DNA from: Porphyra umbilicalis
Lineage: Eukaryota; Rhodophyta; Bangiophyceae; Bangiales; Bangiaceae
Assembly (NCBI GenBank): GCA_002049455.2
Contig: KV918940.1
Coordinates: 62,001 to 126,000 of the forward strand
Length of the DNA stretch: 64,000 nt
Direction: 5' to 3'
Below are positions 1-11,299 of this stretch, piece after piece. A model generated the notes under the pieces. That model ran no database searches, had not been told where the DNA came from, and was given only the letters and a program-made list of their open reading frames with translations. The position numbers and the translations under genes were made by a program. Position 1 is the stretch's first letter; each line of letters begins with the position of its first letter.

Positions 1-844
1 GTGTTTTTGTTCTTCAATGTTTTAAGCGCACAGGAGAGGGCCAAGATAGGGGACAGCCGAGAGTCGTGGAGTGGTGGGACCGTGGCGCGCAGTGACTGAA
101 GCGGGCAGTCGCGAGTGGCGTGACGCAGCTGCCCGCGTGGTGCTGTGCGCGGACCTTTGACGAGGAGAGGGCGGCGTCGTGCGTGTGGCCCGTGCGAGGG
201 GGTGGTGGTGTCGCGGTGGCGGATCCGGCCGTGCGGGATGTCGCGCAACTGACCGCGCGGTACGTCGTGGGGGGAGGAGAACAGACAGGGGGGTACGTTT
301 GGGGGGCTATGGAGGGGTTGAGGGGCCGTGGGGCTGGAGGGGGGGAGGGGTGAAGACGCCGCTGGCTAGCCGGTGGCAGCCCCTGCGGCGGCGGCGGCGG
401 ACCCTGCGCTCGCGCCCCCTGCTGCGATAGGCTTGCTACTGGCAACAAGCCTAGCCATCATGGACGAGGGGGCGGGAGTGGCGTGGCGTTTGCCCAAGGG
501 GGCGGGTGGACTGCGCGGTAGCGGCGGCGGAGGCGGACGTGGGTGTGAAGCCGGTGGGCTGGGGGGGGTGAGGCTGTCGGCGATCCGTGCGTGGCTTGGG
601 ACTGTCGCAAGAACGGCGTCGCCTGGGTGGGGGGGCGGCGCGCTCCGGGGCGGACGGCTCTGGCGCGCGCGCCTGCCCGTGGACGCCCGCAATGACATAA
701 AAATAAAACCAATGCAGTGCATGAAAAATATACCCACGTGCCAAGTAAAGCGCGACGCGGCATGCTTCAAGTCTAAATAATGCTCCAGAATTTACTCCAA
801 TAGATTGTCTTCGATCACCGCACAACTCCAGGCCAGAGTGCTTC
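1..844. other. gene-less G/T-rich stretch
   Basis: No supportable gene. The sequence is strongly G-skewed on the plus strand between about 180 and 660, and open frames on both strands are proline/arginine/glycine-rich composition artefacts. Two GTACGT hexamers (near 260 and 293) resemble the favoured 5' splice site of this window, but no coding exon could be attached to them. Confidence 0.5.
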
Positions 845-1554
845 CCCTGGCCTTTAGGACAGGGTGCTCTCAAAGTGTAGTGATGCACACATATACTTAG
901 ATATCGATACTTGATCTCCGTTTCAGAGGTGGCAGTCTGCATTCGTGTCCTCCGGCATCTGAGGGCGTGTCAGCGATGGAAGGGTCGCGATGACGCTAAA
1001 AAGCAAATAGATTTACGCGGCTGAGAAGGACTGTCCTGCCACAAGGGTCACAGGGCCCGGACGGCGTCTGCCCCTCCGGCCCCCCCACCGGCCCTAGTCG
1101 CGCGCGGAGACCGCACGCAGCGACTTCCGGGGTTCGACGCGCCCACGATGACCCGCGGGTGATCGTGCCTGCGCGCCGTCTTCTGTTGCGGCGGCACGTC
1201 GGCGGTTGCTGACGCCATTTAGCGGCGCGGTTACAGGCGTCCCGTCCCGCGGCGATCAGTCCCACCCGCCCGCCCGTGCGCCGTGTCGGCGGCCCTGCTC
1301 GCCGTGCGCAGGTGCGCTGCGCGGAGGAGTGACGGCCCCTCCTGTGGGCGTCTCGCGACGCCGGCAGGCCGCCGCCGCTGCGGTGGCGGCGCCGGAACCC
1401 CTTTCCCCGCCCCACGTTCGCCCCGCCACGGCAGCGTGGCTGTACGTGCCCCCGTGCGCGCTCGCGGCTATGGAGCCGGCCGGCGTGCCCGGTGTCGATG
1501 CGTCGCCGAGCGCGCTACCGCCCTTAAGGCCAGGGTATTGCACGCACGTGCCTG
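845..1554 (-). mobile_element. ~700-bp dispersed repeat, copy A
   Basis: One of three copies in the window (others at 2734-3430 and 20097-20805, both on the plus strand); this one is reversed. All copies share near one end CACGTGCGTGCAATA followed by CCCTGGCCTTNAGGGC, and finish with the inverted counterpart CCTNAAGGCCAGGG. The interior is GC-rich and diverged between copies. Short inverted ends, uniform length (697-710 bp) and no conserved ORF suggest a non-autonomous DNA transposon. No clear target duplication was found, so the superfamily is unassigned. Confidence 0.6.
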
Positions 1555-1701
1555 GAATTCGCGTACGCGCTTTCAGTCTCGTCGACATTCGCGCTGCGCC
1601 GGTCGACCACAGGCAACGGGATAGAGATGTGCATTCTTACGCAACGTTGTGAAATTTCAATGAAATTTCAAGGCCCCTCGCACAGACCCTTTCCTCCAGG
1701 A

Positions 1702-2569
1702 ATTTCACGTATTGCTGATCCCCGAATTTTGTCCTGGGGGACAGAGACAGAGACTGACTGTGAATAACAGCTTTCTATTGGTCGAAAACGACAGTAAAAT
1801 GGCATCAAAGCCAATAGAAAGCCCGCATTCTATGCCAGGACCTTGCATCCAGCAGAACTTACTGTTTGTTGCCCCTTGATCCGATTTTCTTGGCACGGAG
1901 CAAGCTGCCCATGCGAGATCTTGAGATTTTCTACTATCTCCTTGCCAGAAGTGCAGAAAAAAAGAGGAGCTGATGTCGATTTCCAGACTGGATGGGCACA
2001 TGTATTGCTAATCCCCCAATTCTGTCCTCGTCGACCAGGAACGGTTCCTGGCGGTGCGGTTCTTGTGGAACTGGCCATCTATTGGTTAAACGCAGCCGTA
2101 AACAGCTGCTCAGCACGAATCTGAGGCGTCCTATTGGCTCTCCCTCCGCCACTTCCGTGCAGAACCGAGATCCTTCTTTTTCTTGAGATTTTCTTCCGAT
2201 CCCTTCCGTGTCAAGGGAGCAACCGGCCCGCAATCGTTGGGATATCGAGATTTTCTAAGAGATACGCAGAAAATTGCAGAAAAACAAAGGCGTCGCTTGT
2301 GCGATTGGGGGCCGTACGGGCACATTCTGTAAAGATCGGGCCGGACATGCACTGCTGTCGGACTGCTCGACCAATGAGAGATCTGCATTCATTGCCGTTC
2401 CACTACCGTTCCGGGGCGATGAGGACAGAATTGGGGGATCAGCAATAAGCAATCAGGCGCACCAAGTCAGTCCCAGGGGCGTATCTGATTGGTGGAGAGA
2501 GTCGGTCCGCAAGTCAGTCTCTGTCCACCAGGACAAAATTCGGGGATCAGCAATAACGTGAAATTCTTA
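1702..2569. mobile_element. inverted-repeat element (outer)
   Basis: About 55 bp at 1702-1757 (core ATTGCTGATCCCCGAATTTT, then a GTCCTGG and GGACAGAGAC block) recurs in inverted orientation at 2511-2569 with a handful of mismatches. The arms bound roughly 870 bp that includes a second, related inverted-repeat pair (2003-2446). No transposase-like ORF is present, so a MITE-like element with a nested relative is the simplest reading. Confidence 0.6.
2003..2446. mobile_element. inverted-repeat element (nested)
   Basis: The arm 2003-2052 (TATTGCTAATCCCCCAATTC, TGTCCTCGTCG, GGAACGGT) is repeated inverted at 2398-2446. These arms are diverged relatives of the outer 1702/2569 arms, sharing the TATTGCT-ATCCCC-AATT-TGTCCT pattern. 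This suggests one family member inserted into another, or an ancient duplication of the ends. Confidence 0.55.
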
Positions 2570-2733
2570 CGCTGTCTTACAAACGTGTCTAATTCGGAGT
2601 GGCTCGAGCGTCCCAGTGGCGCTTCACAGGTGCAGATTTGCATCTCGCCGCGCCGCTGCCGCGGCCACCGTCGAGACAACCGGCGTCGCAGCCCGACGTC
2701 AATGTCCATGACACACGGACCAGTCGTCGATTC

Positions 2734-3430
2734 CAGGCACCTACGTGCAATACCCTGGCCTTCAGGGCGGTGGCGCGCTCGGCGACGCATAGATACCGGG
2801 AAGCCGGCCGGATCCATGGCCGCGAGCACGCACGGGGGCACGTGCAGGCACGTTGCCGTGGCGGGGGGGGTGTGGGGCGGGGAAAGGGGTGCCGCCGCCG
2901 CCGCCGCGGCGGCGGTGGCCCGCCGGCGTGGTGCAACGCCTACGGGCGTGGCCGTCACTCCGCCGCGCAGCGCACCTGCGCGCGGCCGAGATGGCGCACG
3001 GGCGGGCGGATGGGATCGACCACCACGCGACGGGGCGCCTCTAACCGTGCCGCGAGATGGCGTCAGCAACCGCCGACGTGCCGCCGCAACAGAAGCCGGC
3101 GCGCAGGCACGATCACCCGCTGGTCATCGCGGGCTCGTCGAACCCCGGAAGTCGCTGCACGTGGTCGCCGCGCGCAACTCGGGGCGGTGGGGGGGGGCAG
3201 GGGGGCAGGCGCCGTCTGGGCCCTGTGACCCTTGTGGCAGGACAGTCCTTCTCAGCCGCGTAACTCTATTCGCTTTTAGCGTCATCGCGACCCTTCCAAC
3301 GCTGACAGGCCCTCAGATCCCTGAGGACATGAATGCAGATTGCCATCTCTGAAACGGAGAGCAAGTCCCTTGATCTAAGTATATGTGTGCATCACTACAC
3401 TTTGAGAGCACCCTGTCCTGAAGGCCAGGG
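2734..3430 (+). mobile_element. ~700-bp dispersed repeat, copy B
   Basis: Second copy of the repeat described at 845-1554, on the plus strand. It begins at the CAGGCAC block, has CCCTGGCCTTCAGG close to its start and the inverted CCTGAAGGCCAGGG at its end. The last 100 bp (TATATGTGTGCATCACTACA, then CTTTGAGAGCACCCTGTCCT) are nearly identical to copy C. Long frames here are GC-rich artefacts. Confidence 0.6.
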
Positions 3431-4116
3431 AACTGTTCTTTCGGTGCTTCCATATACCCATCCCTGTCTCCCACGCCTCGTTGTCACCATGGTGCCTTTC
3501 CTTTTTGAGTTCTAGCGTGAGGATTTCCTGTGATGGAGGTCCCTTTGGGGGGGGGGGGTGTGGGGGTGCAGGTGTGGGCGCGGTGGGGTTGCTGCGTGGC
3601 AGTGGGGTGGTGGAACATGGGTTACGGCGAGATGGGCGACGCAGTGGGCCGTTTCCTCAACGTAGGGCAAAGAGTACATCGTTTGTCGTTGCAGATGGCA
3701 GAGGGAGACGGGGTGGGAAAAGGGAAAAAGGAGGGAGAATAACGCGCCCACCACAGCTCGGTCGGGGTTGGGGCCACCATGTGCCTTGCACAGACCGCTC
3801 TCAGGAAGGGAGAAAAAATATTCACGACCTTCCCCTACAATAGAGGCGTCCGAGTACGTGTGGAGATGCCCTCTAGCAAAAGTGGAGCGCCTCCGAGGTG
3901 CAGGTCCACCCTATGGGGCGAGTCTGTCGCGACGAGGGGGGGGGGCGGGAGCAAGGAGGCGGGTGGCGACGGCGATCGGGCGATCGCACGAGTCGGACGC
4001 TGCAACGAGTACCCATATTATGCAAGGAAATCCGGGCAGTGAGTGGTGGAACGTGTTTTTGTTACGACAAATGGTTGCCGGCTTCGGACTTAGAATCGCT
4101 CTGGGGGCCCTTCTTA
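3431..4116. other. gene-less stretch
   Basis: Nothing recognised. It contains a G-run near 3546-3556 and several short frames without domain-like content. Confidence 0.4.
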
Positions 4117-4668
4117 GAGCGTCTCCACCAATGGCTCCAACCGTCCAAAGAGCCAAACGTGGCACCGTTTGGCCGTTTGGACGGTTGGAGCACTTGTGGC
4201 TGGGATCCGCTCCAAAACTAGGGTGTGACGGGGCTGTGACGGCCCAAAAATAGACCGGTTCACATTTTCTAATCCCTTAGTGCATCTCGTGGTGGCCTCG
4301 CGGGATCGCCCTTCTTTTGGAGCTTGAACGGCAGCGCCACTCCAAACAGGCCTGTTTGGAGACGCCCCGAGTCGTTTGGCCAACCCCTGGTTCCCTGTTC
4401 GAACCACGAAAGCCGATGGAAAGCGTGACCCGTGGCTTGCAGACAGTTGCGAGACGATCTGGCAGTCATGGAGATTCTCTGTAGTGTATCTGTGGGAATA
4501 CTGGCGTGCCACAAAGGAGGCCCACCGCCAGAGACATCGAGACGAGCCCAAGTTTGAGACGTGATCTGCTTAGTTTTGGCTCTGCGTTTGGAGAGCCAGT
4601 GACAGCACCACACGTTGTGCACACGTGGCCATTGGGTTGGACGGTTGGCTCCATTGGTGGAGATGCTC
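4117..4668. mobile_element. Harbinger-type MITE with TTA duplications
   Basis: The left end GAGCGTCTCCACCAATGGCT at 4117 matches the inverted right end (GAGCATCTCCACCAATGGAG read inward from 4668). The similarity continues through CCAACCGTCC, about 30 bp in total. The element is flanked by TTA at 4114-4116 and TTA at 4669-4671. A TTA duplication with a GAGCATCTCC-like terminus is the known signature of PIF/Harbinger elements in plants and algae. At 552 bp with no transposase it is non-autonomous. Confidence 0.75.
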
Positions 4669-7600
4669 TTACGGCCTTTCGCCCGTCGCAAGGGGAAGGG
4701 AAGACGAACTTTTTCACTCCGGAAGACAGCGTATATGGGATAATCAAATTCTGGAACACCTTTTGCTTTTATATTATCATTAAAATACATCATACGTCCG
4801 TGCCCGACAAAAGAGACATGGAAAAAAGGCCCGTGAGCTGCTCTACATTATCCTTGTACTGAAGAAGGTGGTTGCTCTTCTCCTTCATGCCCGTTGTCTA
4901 GCTGGAAGTTGTCTCTCGCATCACGCAGTCTGTGACAGAAAAACCGCAAGTCTGGAACAGTAATATACACGCCTGGCAGAGGAATCACGAGAGATATGGG
5001 TGCTCTGGCACCCGCCTGCTGTCACACGGGGCTCACGTCGCGGGCGTTCCGACGTTGCGTGCCACTCAGGTGGTGCGGCGCGATGCACTCTCGCCGTCCG
5101 TTCGTCCGACACCCCCCCCCTTCATTGCTGCCGGTGTCACGATCCCGACGAGATCATGTCACGCTGGGGGACTTGGACGACTATCCTCGCCCCTCCACCA
5201 GTTGTCACTCGGTGGAGGCGCAATAATCACCGTATCAAAACGCGAGTAGCGTCACGGCAGTCGTCAGAGGCAGGGCTTTCCAACCATTATCTTTGGACGG
5301 TTTATATATGCTCGTGCGTATCCCTTTTATTTATTCTTTCCCTGTGAGACACAAAACAACGGGCAAACAGGCTGGAATCGCATTTTTCGGTGTTCCACGA
5401 CTTTGAGCACTGTTCCAGAATTTGATTACCCTAGTTACCTCTACAACGGGAACGGCCGCGACCGCTCGAGCAGCCACGCTATCCGCGACCACACAACCCC
5501 CCATTCGAACATTCGATCGGAAAACACTCTCTCAGGTCTCTGAAGCCACCTATTCGACAAGTCCCAAAAACTTACGCGAGCGTGACCACATCCGCCTCGG
5601 TCAACCAGCCCCCACGTGGTCGTGGCCACGACCCCATAAACACCGCACCTGCCCTCACGTACCTTTTTCACCACGATCGGCTCCCGCGGACCGTACGGAC
5701 GATGAAGACGTCGCCACCTCGCGCAAACCCGTAGGATGGTCGGGCGGACCTGTGCGCTTCTTTCCATCGTCAAGAGACAAACTGGGGACGTCGCCGGACA
5801 ACGTAGGACGCAAAACGGCCAGCCCGGGACGGTTTTGGTCAAGTACAGTCGTTCCACAAAAAACCTAGCACTCTGGCGGGATCAATACACAGCGTTTTGT
5901 CCCCGATTCCTTAAAACTGAGAACTGCCAGATTCGAACTCGCCCACCGACGGTTCGCAGAACTGTCGCACATTGATCATGCGATCAAATTATGCCCACTT
6001 TTTGTAGATCTTGGAGACAAAGCCCGCAGTGGAGTTCAGAAGTGCTCGAAGACCATCTGCACCGATATTCAGTGGGAATCATCCTCACACCAGCACCTGC
6101 AGATTCGGCAATTGTCCGGCGAAGTTGCTGCCCCATGCTCATGAAAGATCATTCCGATTCGCTGGTTCTGATCGTTCTGCGTATCGTGCTGAGAACTGTC
6201 TTGAAGTGGGTGTAAGATCATCCTGAGGATCGTGCTCAGGACTGTCCTGGCGTCGGAGTACAATCATCCTGGGGACCGTCGTCATAGATTGAGTGAACGA
6301 GTGCGCAAGATTGATCTAGATTCCTGTCTCAAGGACTCGATCGTAGATGATAGCCTGGACTACTTCGAGTGACGTCGTGAGGAGGGTCTGCCGAAACCGA
6401 TCAGAGAGCAAGACCGGCCCATGGGGCGTCGCTCCTGGGCCACGAAACGTGGGCAGAGGGAGCCTCAATGTGACTTGGTAGTCGTGCGACCGACACGCTG
6501 TTTCCCGGCGCAGAGGGGATGGGAACTGGGTAAACATGCGTCGGCTCGCACATCGAGAATACCGTGAAGTCCCGGACGCACCCAGTCCCGATTTATGAAT
6601 GATTGGGTCTCCCACACGCGCAGTAAATTCGTCCTCAGCTCAGTGGCAATCTCGTCCCCTATCGTCCTAACTCAGCAGGTCCCGAACTCGCAATCCCCCG
6701 GTTCAATACTCGCAATTCCCCGACTCAATACGTGTCAGAAGCACTCGCACCACAGACTCAAGCGCATGAGCGATGTGTCAGATTCCACGATGGGCATTGG
6801 TCTGAGCGGAGAGAGTGTCAAAAGGATTTTGTTCACACTGTTGACGGTATAGGCAGACATTTTGTTTGCGGAAGAGGCAGTCAGACTATCAGTTGAACAA
6901 GTCCTCACATTTTTTTCGAATGACAGTCCCCGAGATGATCTGTGGGTCAGGATGACACTGCTTCTGGAACGATCCCAGAGTCAGGCTCGAAGATGATCCG
7001 GTGAACGAGTCCAGAACTGTAGTGATGAACTGCCGAATCACAGAGGTCACTCGAGAATCAGGCAATCCGAAATGTAGGATTTTCGCTGATCCACGGAACT
7101 GTTGTGCACATGATCCTCCGAATCATGCTGAGGCCATCTCACAAAAGCTTTGCATGGCTATCTCAAAACATTCTTTCGCGTCTACTCGTTATAGATTTAC
7201 AAGCCGGCAAATTTAGAACTATCCCGGCGATGAAATACCGACCCGCAGTGTAGTGCCCTCGACATCTCACATGTGCCTGTTTTGCGATGCAACGCTCTCG
7301 ATTTTGGTCAGGCGCTCTCGAAAATCCCTTAAACGTGACCAATCCACGATTTCAGGAGACGCCCAGCGGCCCCGGGGGACCCTCTCGTGAGGGACTTGAG
7401 ATTTCTGAAACAAACTTTCGGGAACAGCCGACGCCGCGCCCGACTTCGGCATTCGTGGCAGGTCCATTGCAGACATGGCTCCAGAATGTCGCCCGCGTTC
7501 CCACGTGGTGGGCACTATCGCGCAGGCCGGCAAATTGTTGCCTCAATAGTTCCCACGGCTCTGCGCCCTCATTGGCACGAGGGTCTAGGAGGCACTGCCC

Positions 7601-7789
7601 ACTTTGTCGGTGATCTGGTGGACCAATGAGAAAGCGCCAGAGCGTCCCTATTGAGAAAGGGCCCTTCAATAGATACCCCATTTGTCACCGGCTCACGGAC
7701 TGCGTGGAGGCAGGTCACGACTGAGCGGGTTGGTGCCGTCGGAATCCTTCACCTTTTTGGGGGATGGCCTCATCAGACGCGGGCTGGTC
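4669..7789. other. 3-kb gene-less intergenic region
   Basis: Base composition is more balanced than in the genes and no ORF shows domain-like content. Visible structures are a short hairpin near 7646-7672 (CTATTGAGAAAGGGCCCTTC continuing AATAG) and diverged direct repeats of ATCGTGCTNAGNACTGTC around 6180-6250. Confidence 0.45.
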
Positions 7790-8196
7790 TGACACACGAG
7801 GCAGCACATGACAGCAATGAGCCCTTTATCGCTCTTTCTGGCCTCCCATATCGTGGAGCCGAGCCCATCCGCCAATCTGGCTGGTCTCCCACTGGCGGGC
7901 GTGCCAGGGGTCACACGTCCCGTTTCAATGTTCAGAGCGCGGAGGCCGGCCCGTCGGCCAATTTTGGCTGACGGCCGAGTGCGAGGTGGACAGAGACCAG
8001 AAGATCTCCTCTTGCGCGCTACTTTTGGGACGATGGCAAGTCCATTACGAAATCATGGGAAATCGCAGCATCTTTTGATCCTGGTCTGATCCCTGAACAT
8101 TGGCCCGACGGTCGAGATCATGGGCCCGTTCTCGGTCGCTCAAAATTGCATTCGGAAACTTGTGACGAGCCGGGCGCATATGTCGACCGGACGACG
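7790..8196 (+). repeat. left arm of ~410-bp inverted repeat
   Basis: This arm matches, in inverted orientation, 12228-12640. Shared blocks include GACACACGAGGCAGCACATG, ACAGCAATGAGCCCTTTATC, the region around GATCCCTGAACATTGGCCCG and TTGCATTCGGAAACTTGTGACG. Identity is high with scattered substitutions. Together the arms bound a 4.85-kb interval. Confidence 0.75.
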
Positions 8197-9007
8197 GCGT
8201 TGCCGATCCGGAGGACGTCGCCACCGCGATCGGTTACTCCCCCCCCCCCACCCGTCCCCCCCCCCCCCCGCACCGCCGCCACCGCTATCCGCGCCCCCTC
8301 CCCCCCCCCCCCCCCCACCCCCACCGCCGCCATCGCGATCCGTGCCTTCCCCCCCCACCGCCGCCGTCGAAGCCGGCGCCGGCGCCGCGGCCCCCCTATT
8401 CTTTATGCGCTCGTCACCGCTGTTTCTGCTCTCGTCTGGCGTCCTCGCTCTTTTGCACGTTTATTTTTGTCCTCTGGCTTGTTCACGTGGCTGTTCCTAT
8501 ATCACCTGAAGATGTAAATTACTCTCGCTGTTGATTCTTTCTTTCTTTGCCACCTCGTCTTGGAGCTATTGCTATGGGACTCAAAGCGGAGTCCTCGCAA
8601 CTGAGTGCATCGCATCTTTGTCGAAAACGTTCCTCATGGTCGTTCCAAAATGCACATAACATACTCGCTGAGAGCGAGAGGGGGATGCGCCCTCGGACCA
8701 GTACGGAGAGGCCACAAACCGAAACGCGAGCCCATTTATTCTTGAGACAACAACACAGCAAGCGAAAGGCAAAGAGAACACCGACAAGGCAGCCACAGCG
8801 GTGATCGGCACCAACGGGCGAGGGCGACGAAGCGGCGCGGGCTGCGGACCGGGCGACTGCGGCGTGAGGGGGGGGGGGGGCAGGGCGGGGGGGGGAAGGG
8901 GGCGCGGATCGCGGTGGCGGCGGTGCGGGGGGGGGGTGGAGCGGGGGGGGGGGGAGGGCGTACCGGATCGCGGTGGCGACGTCCACCGGATCGGCAACGC
9001 CGTCGTC
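8190..9007. mobile_element. inverted-repeat element with C/G-run shoulders
   Basis: The ~45-bp arm 8190-8234 (GACGACGGCGTTGCCGATCC, then GGACGTCGCCACCGCGATC) is repeated inverted at 8962-9007 with only a few mismatches. Immediately inside each arm lies a long pyrimidine-rich C tract (left) or its complement (right), so the whole element can be drawn as a large hairpin. The interior has no convincing gene. It abuts the inner edge of the 7790-8196 arm. Confidence 0.6.
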
Positions 9008-9139
9008 AAGTGAGGTAAAGGCAGCCTACATTGAAGGCTGCCCCCGGCGTTGAAGGCTGCGCGCATGCATCTCATTGGTGGAAAATTCAGCTTACACTCT
9101 CGTTGAGAAACAGCCGCAACGTGTCCGTGGCCACCGTCG

Positions 9140-9367
9140 ATCTGCCGGCGACGCGCCCCTGCGCACCGCCCGGCCGCGGCCTGCCCGCACCTGCCGCCGC
9201 CCCCGCCGCACCCGCCGCCGCCACCGCTGCGGCCCCCGCCCCGGCCCCGGCCGCCCCCGCCCCCGCCCCCGCCGCCGCCGCCGCCATCCCCGCCCCCGCC
9301 ACCGCCGCCACCCTGCCCCCGCCCCGGCCCTCGCTGCCGCCGCCGCCCCGGCCGCCGCCCCCGCCGC

Positions 9368-9399
<32 letters not shown>

Positions 9400-10300
9400 C
9401 CCCCGCCCCCGCCCCCGCCCCGGCCCCCGCCACCCCCGCCGCCGCCGCCCCGCCGCCACCGCTCCCGCCTTCGCCCCGGCCCTCGTCGCCGCCGCCGCCC
9501 CCGCCCCCGCCGCCGCCGCCGCCGCCGCCCTCGCCCGCGCCCCGGCCCGCCGCCGCCGCCCTCGCCCCCGCCCCGGCCCCCGCCACCGCCGCCGCCCCCG
9601 CCCCCGCCCCCGCCCCGGCCCCCGCCACCCCCGCCGCCGCCGCCCCGCCGCCACCGCTCCCGCCTTCGCCCCGGCCCTCGCCGCCGCCGCCGCCCCCGCC
9701 CCCGCCGCCGCCGCCGCCGCCACCCTCGCCCGCGCCCCGGCCCGCCGCTGCCGCCCTCGCCCCCGCCCCGGCCCCCGCCACCCCCGTCGCCCCCGCCGCC
9801 CCCGCCACCGCCTGCGCCTCCGCCCCGGCTCCCGCCCCCCCGCGGCCCCCGCCGCCGCCGCGGCCCCCGCCCCCGCCGCCGCCGCCACCGCCGTCCTCGC
9901 CCGCGCCCCGGCCCGCCGTCCCGGCCCTCGCCGCCGCCGCCGCCACCGCCGCCGCCGCTTCCGCCCCCGCCGCCGCCCCGCCGCCGCCGCCACCGCCGCC
10001 GCCGCCGCGGCCCCGGCCGCCGCCGCCCCCGCCGCCGCCGCCGCCGCCGCTGCCGCCGCCCCCGCCCCTGGCCGCGGCCCCCACCGCTGCCGCCGCCTCT
10101 GCCCCTGGCCGTGGGCCCCGCTGCTGGCGCCGCCCCCGCCCCTGGCCGCCTCCCCCGCCTCTTGTCGCCACCCCTGCCGCTGTCGCCGCTCCCGGCGCTG
10201 GCCGCCACCACCCTTGCTGGCGCCGCCCCCGCCCCTGTCCACCTCTCCCGCCGCTGGCCGCCGCCCCCACCCGCGATCGGGGACGGCGACCCCTCGGCGG
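9140..10300. repeat. (GCC)n/(CCCCCG)n low-complexity tract
   Basis: More than 1 kb consists almost entirely of CCG, GCC and CCCCCG-type units with imperfect higher-order repetition; the segments around 9400-9540 and 9600-9740 resemble each other. All frames on both strands are open because stop codons cannot form, giving artefactual poly-Pro/Ala/Arg products. I treat it as satellite-like DNA, not a gene. Confidence 0.8.
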
Positions 10301-11076
10301 GAGGGCGTGCTGTCGGTGGCGGGTGGCGTGTGGCGGTTGTTGGGGTGGGTGGTCCGCGGCTGTCGGGTGTGGGTGGGGCAGCTGGTGGTGATGATTGTGT
10401 GGGAGCAGCCGGCTGCGGTAGCGGCCAGCGTCGGTGTAGTGTGTTAGTGATACCTTCGCCCAAAACTTGTCATGGGCCACGACTACGTGTGCACGGGGAG
10501 CCTACGGGTCTTTCAGGGAGGGCCTAGAGTGCCGTGGCAGTGTACCGCCTCCGCAGGCGACTCATACGCACGATTTTGGGGTGGCTGGGCTGGCTGAAAG
10601 GCACAATGCGCCGTGGTTATCCTACGACCGTCCTGGTGTGGCTTTTTAGCCTCTATCGAGTGTATGAGATGTAACAAAGCCAACGCACACAGATACTTGG
10701 CCAGCAGGCAGACAGGGCACCGTGGGGAGGTAGCGGCATATCTGCCCGCTGTGAACTTGGAGGGGCAAGAAAAGTAGGAAGGAGGCGTTTGTACACCTAG
10801 CGACCTACGTTTCTGTTCCCAGGACCCTTCAAAGCACCAGAAACGACTCTCTCTGAAAAAGTGGTATTTTGGTCGAGTTCGTCCCAGACATGCCGTATGC
10901 TCCACCTTCATGGACCAGATGGCAGCGTGTAACCCGGCGGTGACCAGATCATGCCGTCTCCTACAAAAGTTGAACATAATGGGCAAAGGGTGCTTTAGGA
11001 GGTATGCAGTGTTGTTTTGCTTGCAAGAAAAGAAGCAAAACTGTTATAGGCAGCAAGTGAAGCGCAGGGTCCCAAC

Positions 11077-11175
11077 CCACTGGATTGAACAGTGTCAGAG
11101 AAAATACATGATCCACTGGTTTGGACAGTGTCAGTCTCGATCTGCCGAGAACACTGGATTTGAAACACTGTCAGA
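11077..11175 (+). repeat. three diverged direct repeats
   Basis: CCACTGGATTGAACAGTGTC (11077), CCACTGGTTTGGACAGTGTC (11113) and CACTGGATTTGAAACACTGTC (11152) occur 36-39 bp apart, each followed by AG. Each unit is itself weakly palindromic (CACTG-CAGTG). No associated gene is seen. Confidence 0.5.
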
Positions 11176-11299
11176 GGGGGTCCATTCACACTGCTTGGTG
11201 GAGCCCCCTCGTTCCTGGGACGGATACGACTGCCGTCGACAGTGCCTTTTCTGTCGTTTACACTATGTCTGAAGCGCTATCAGAAGAGGCCATCTCCCC

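Noticed and set aside
2489-3352. A 287-codon plus-strand frame, with a similar one at 19808-20638.
   Set aside because: Both fall largely within copies of the ~700-bp dispersed repeat, and their similarity to each other reflects the repeat, not a gene family.
8581-10527. Very long open frames on both strands (up to 553 codons) over the GCC tract.
   Set aside because: All frames are open at once because stop codons cannot form in CCG/GCC repeats. Products are pure Pro/Ala/Gly/Arg with no domain, and the frames disagree with each other equally well.
11077-11175. Possible CRISPR-like array.
   Set aside because: Only three diverged units in a nuclear eukaryotic context and no cas genes.
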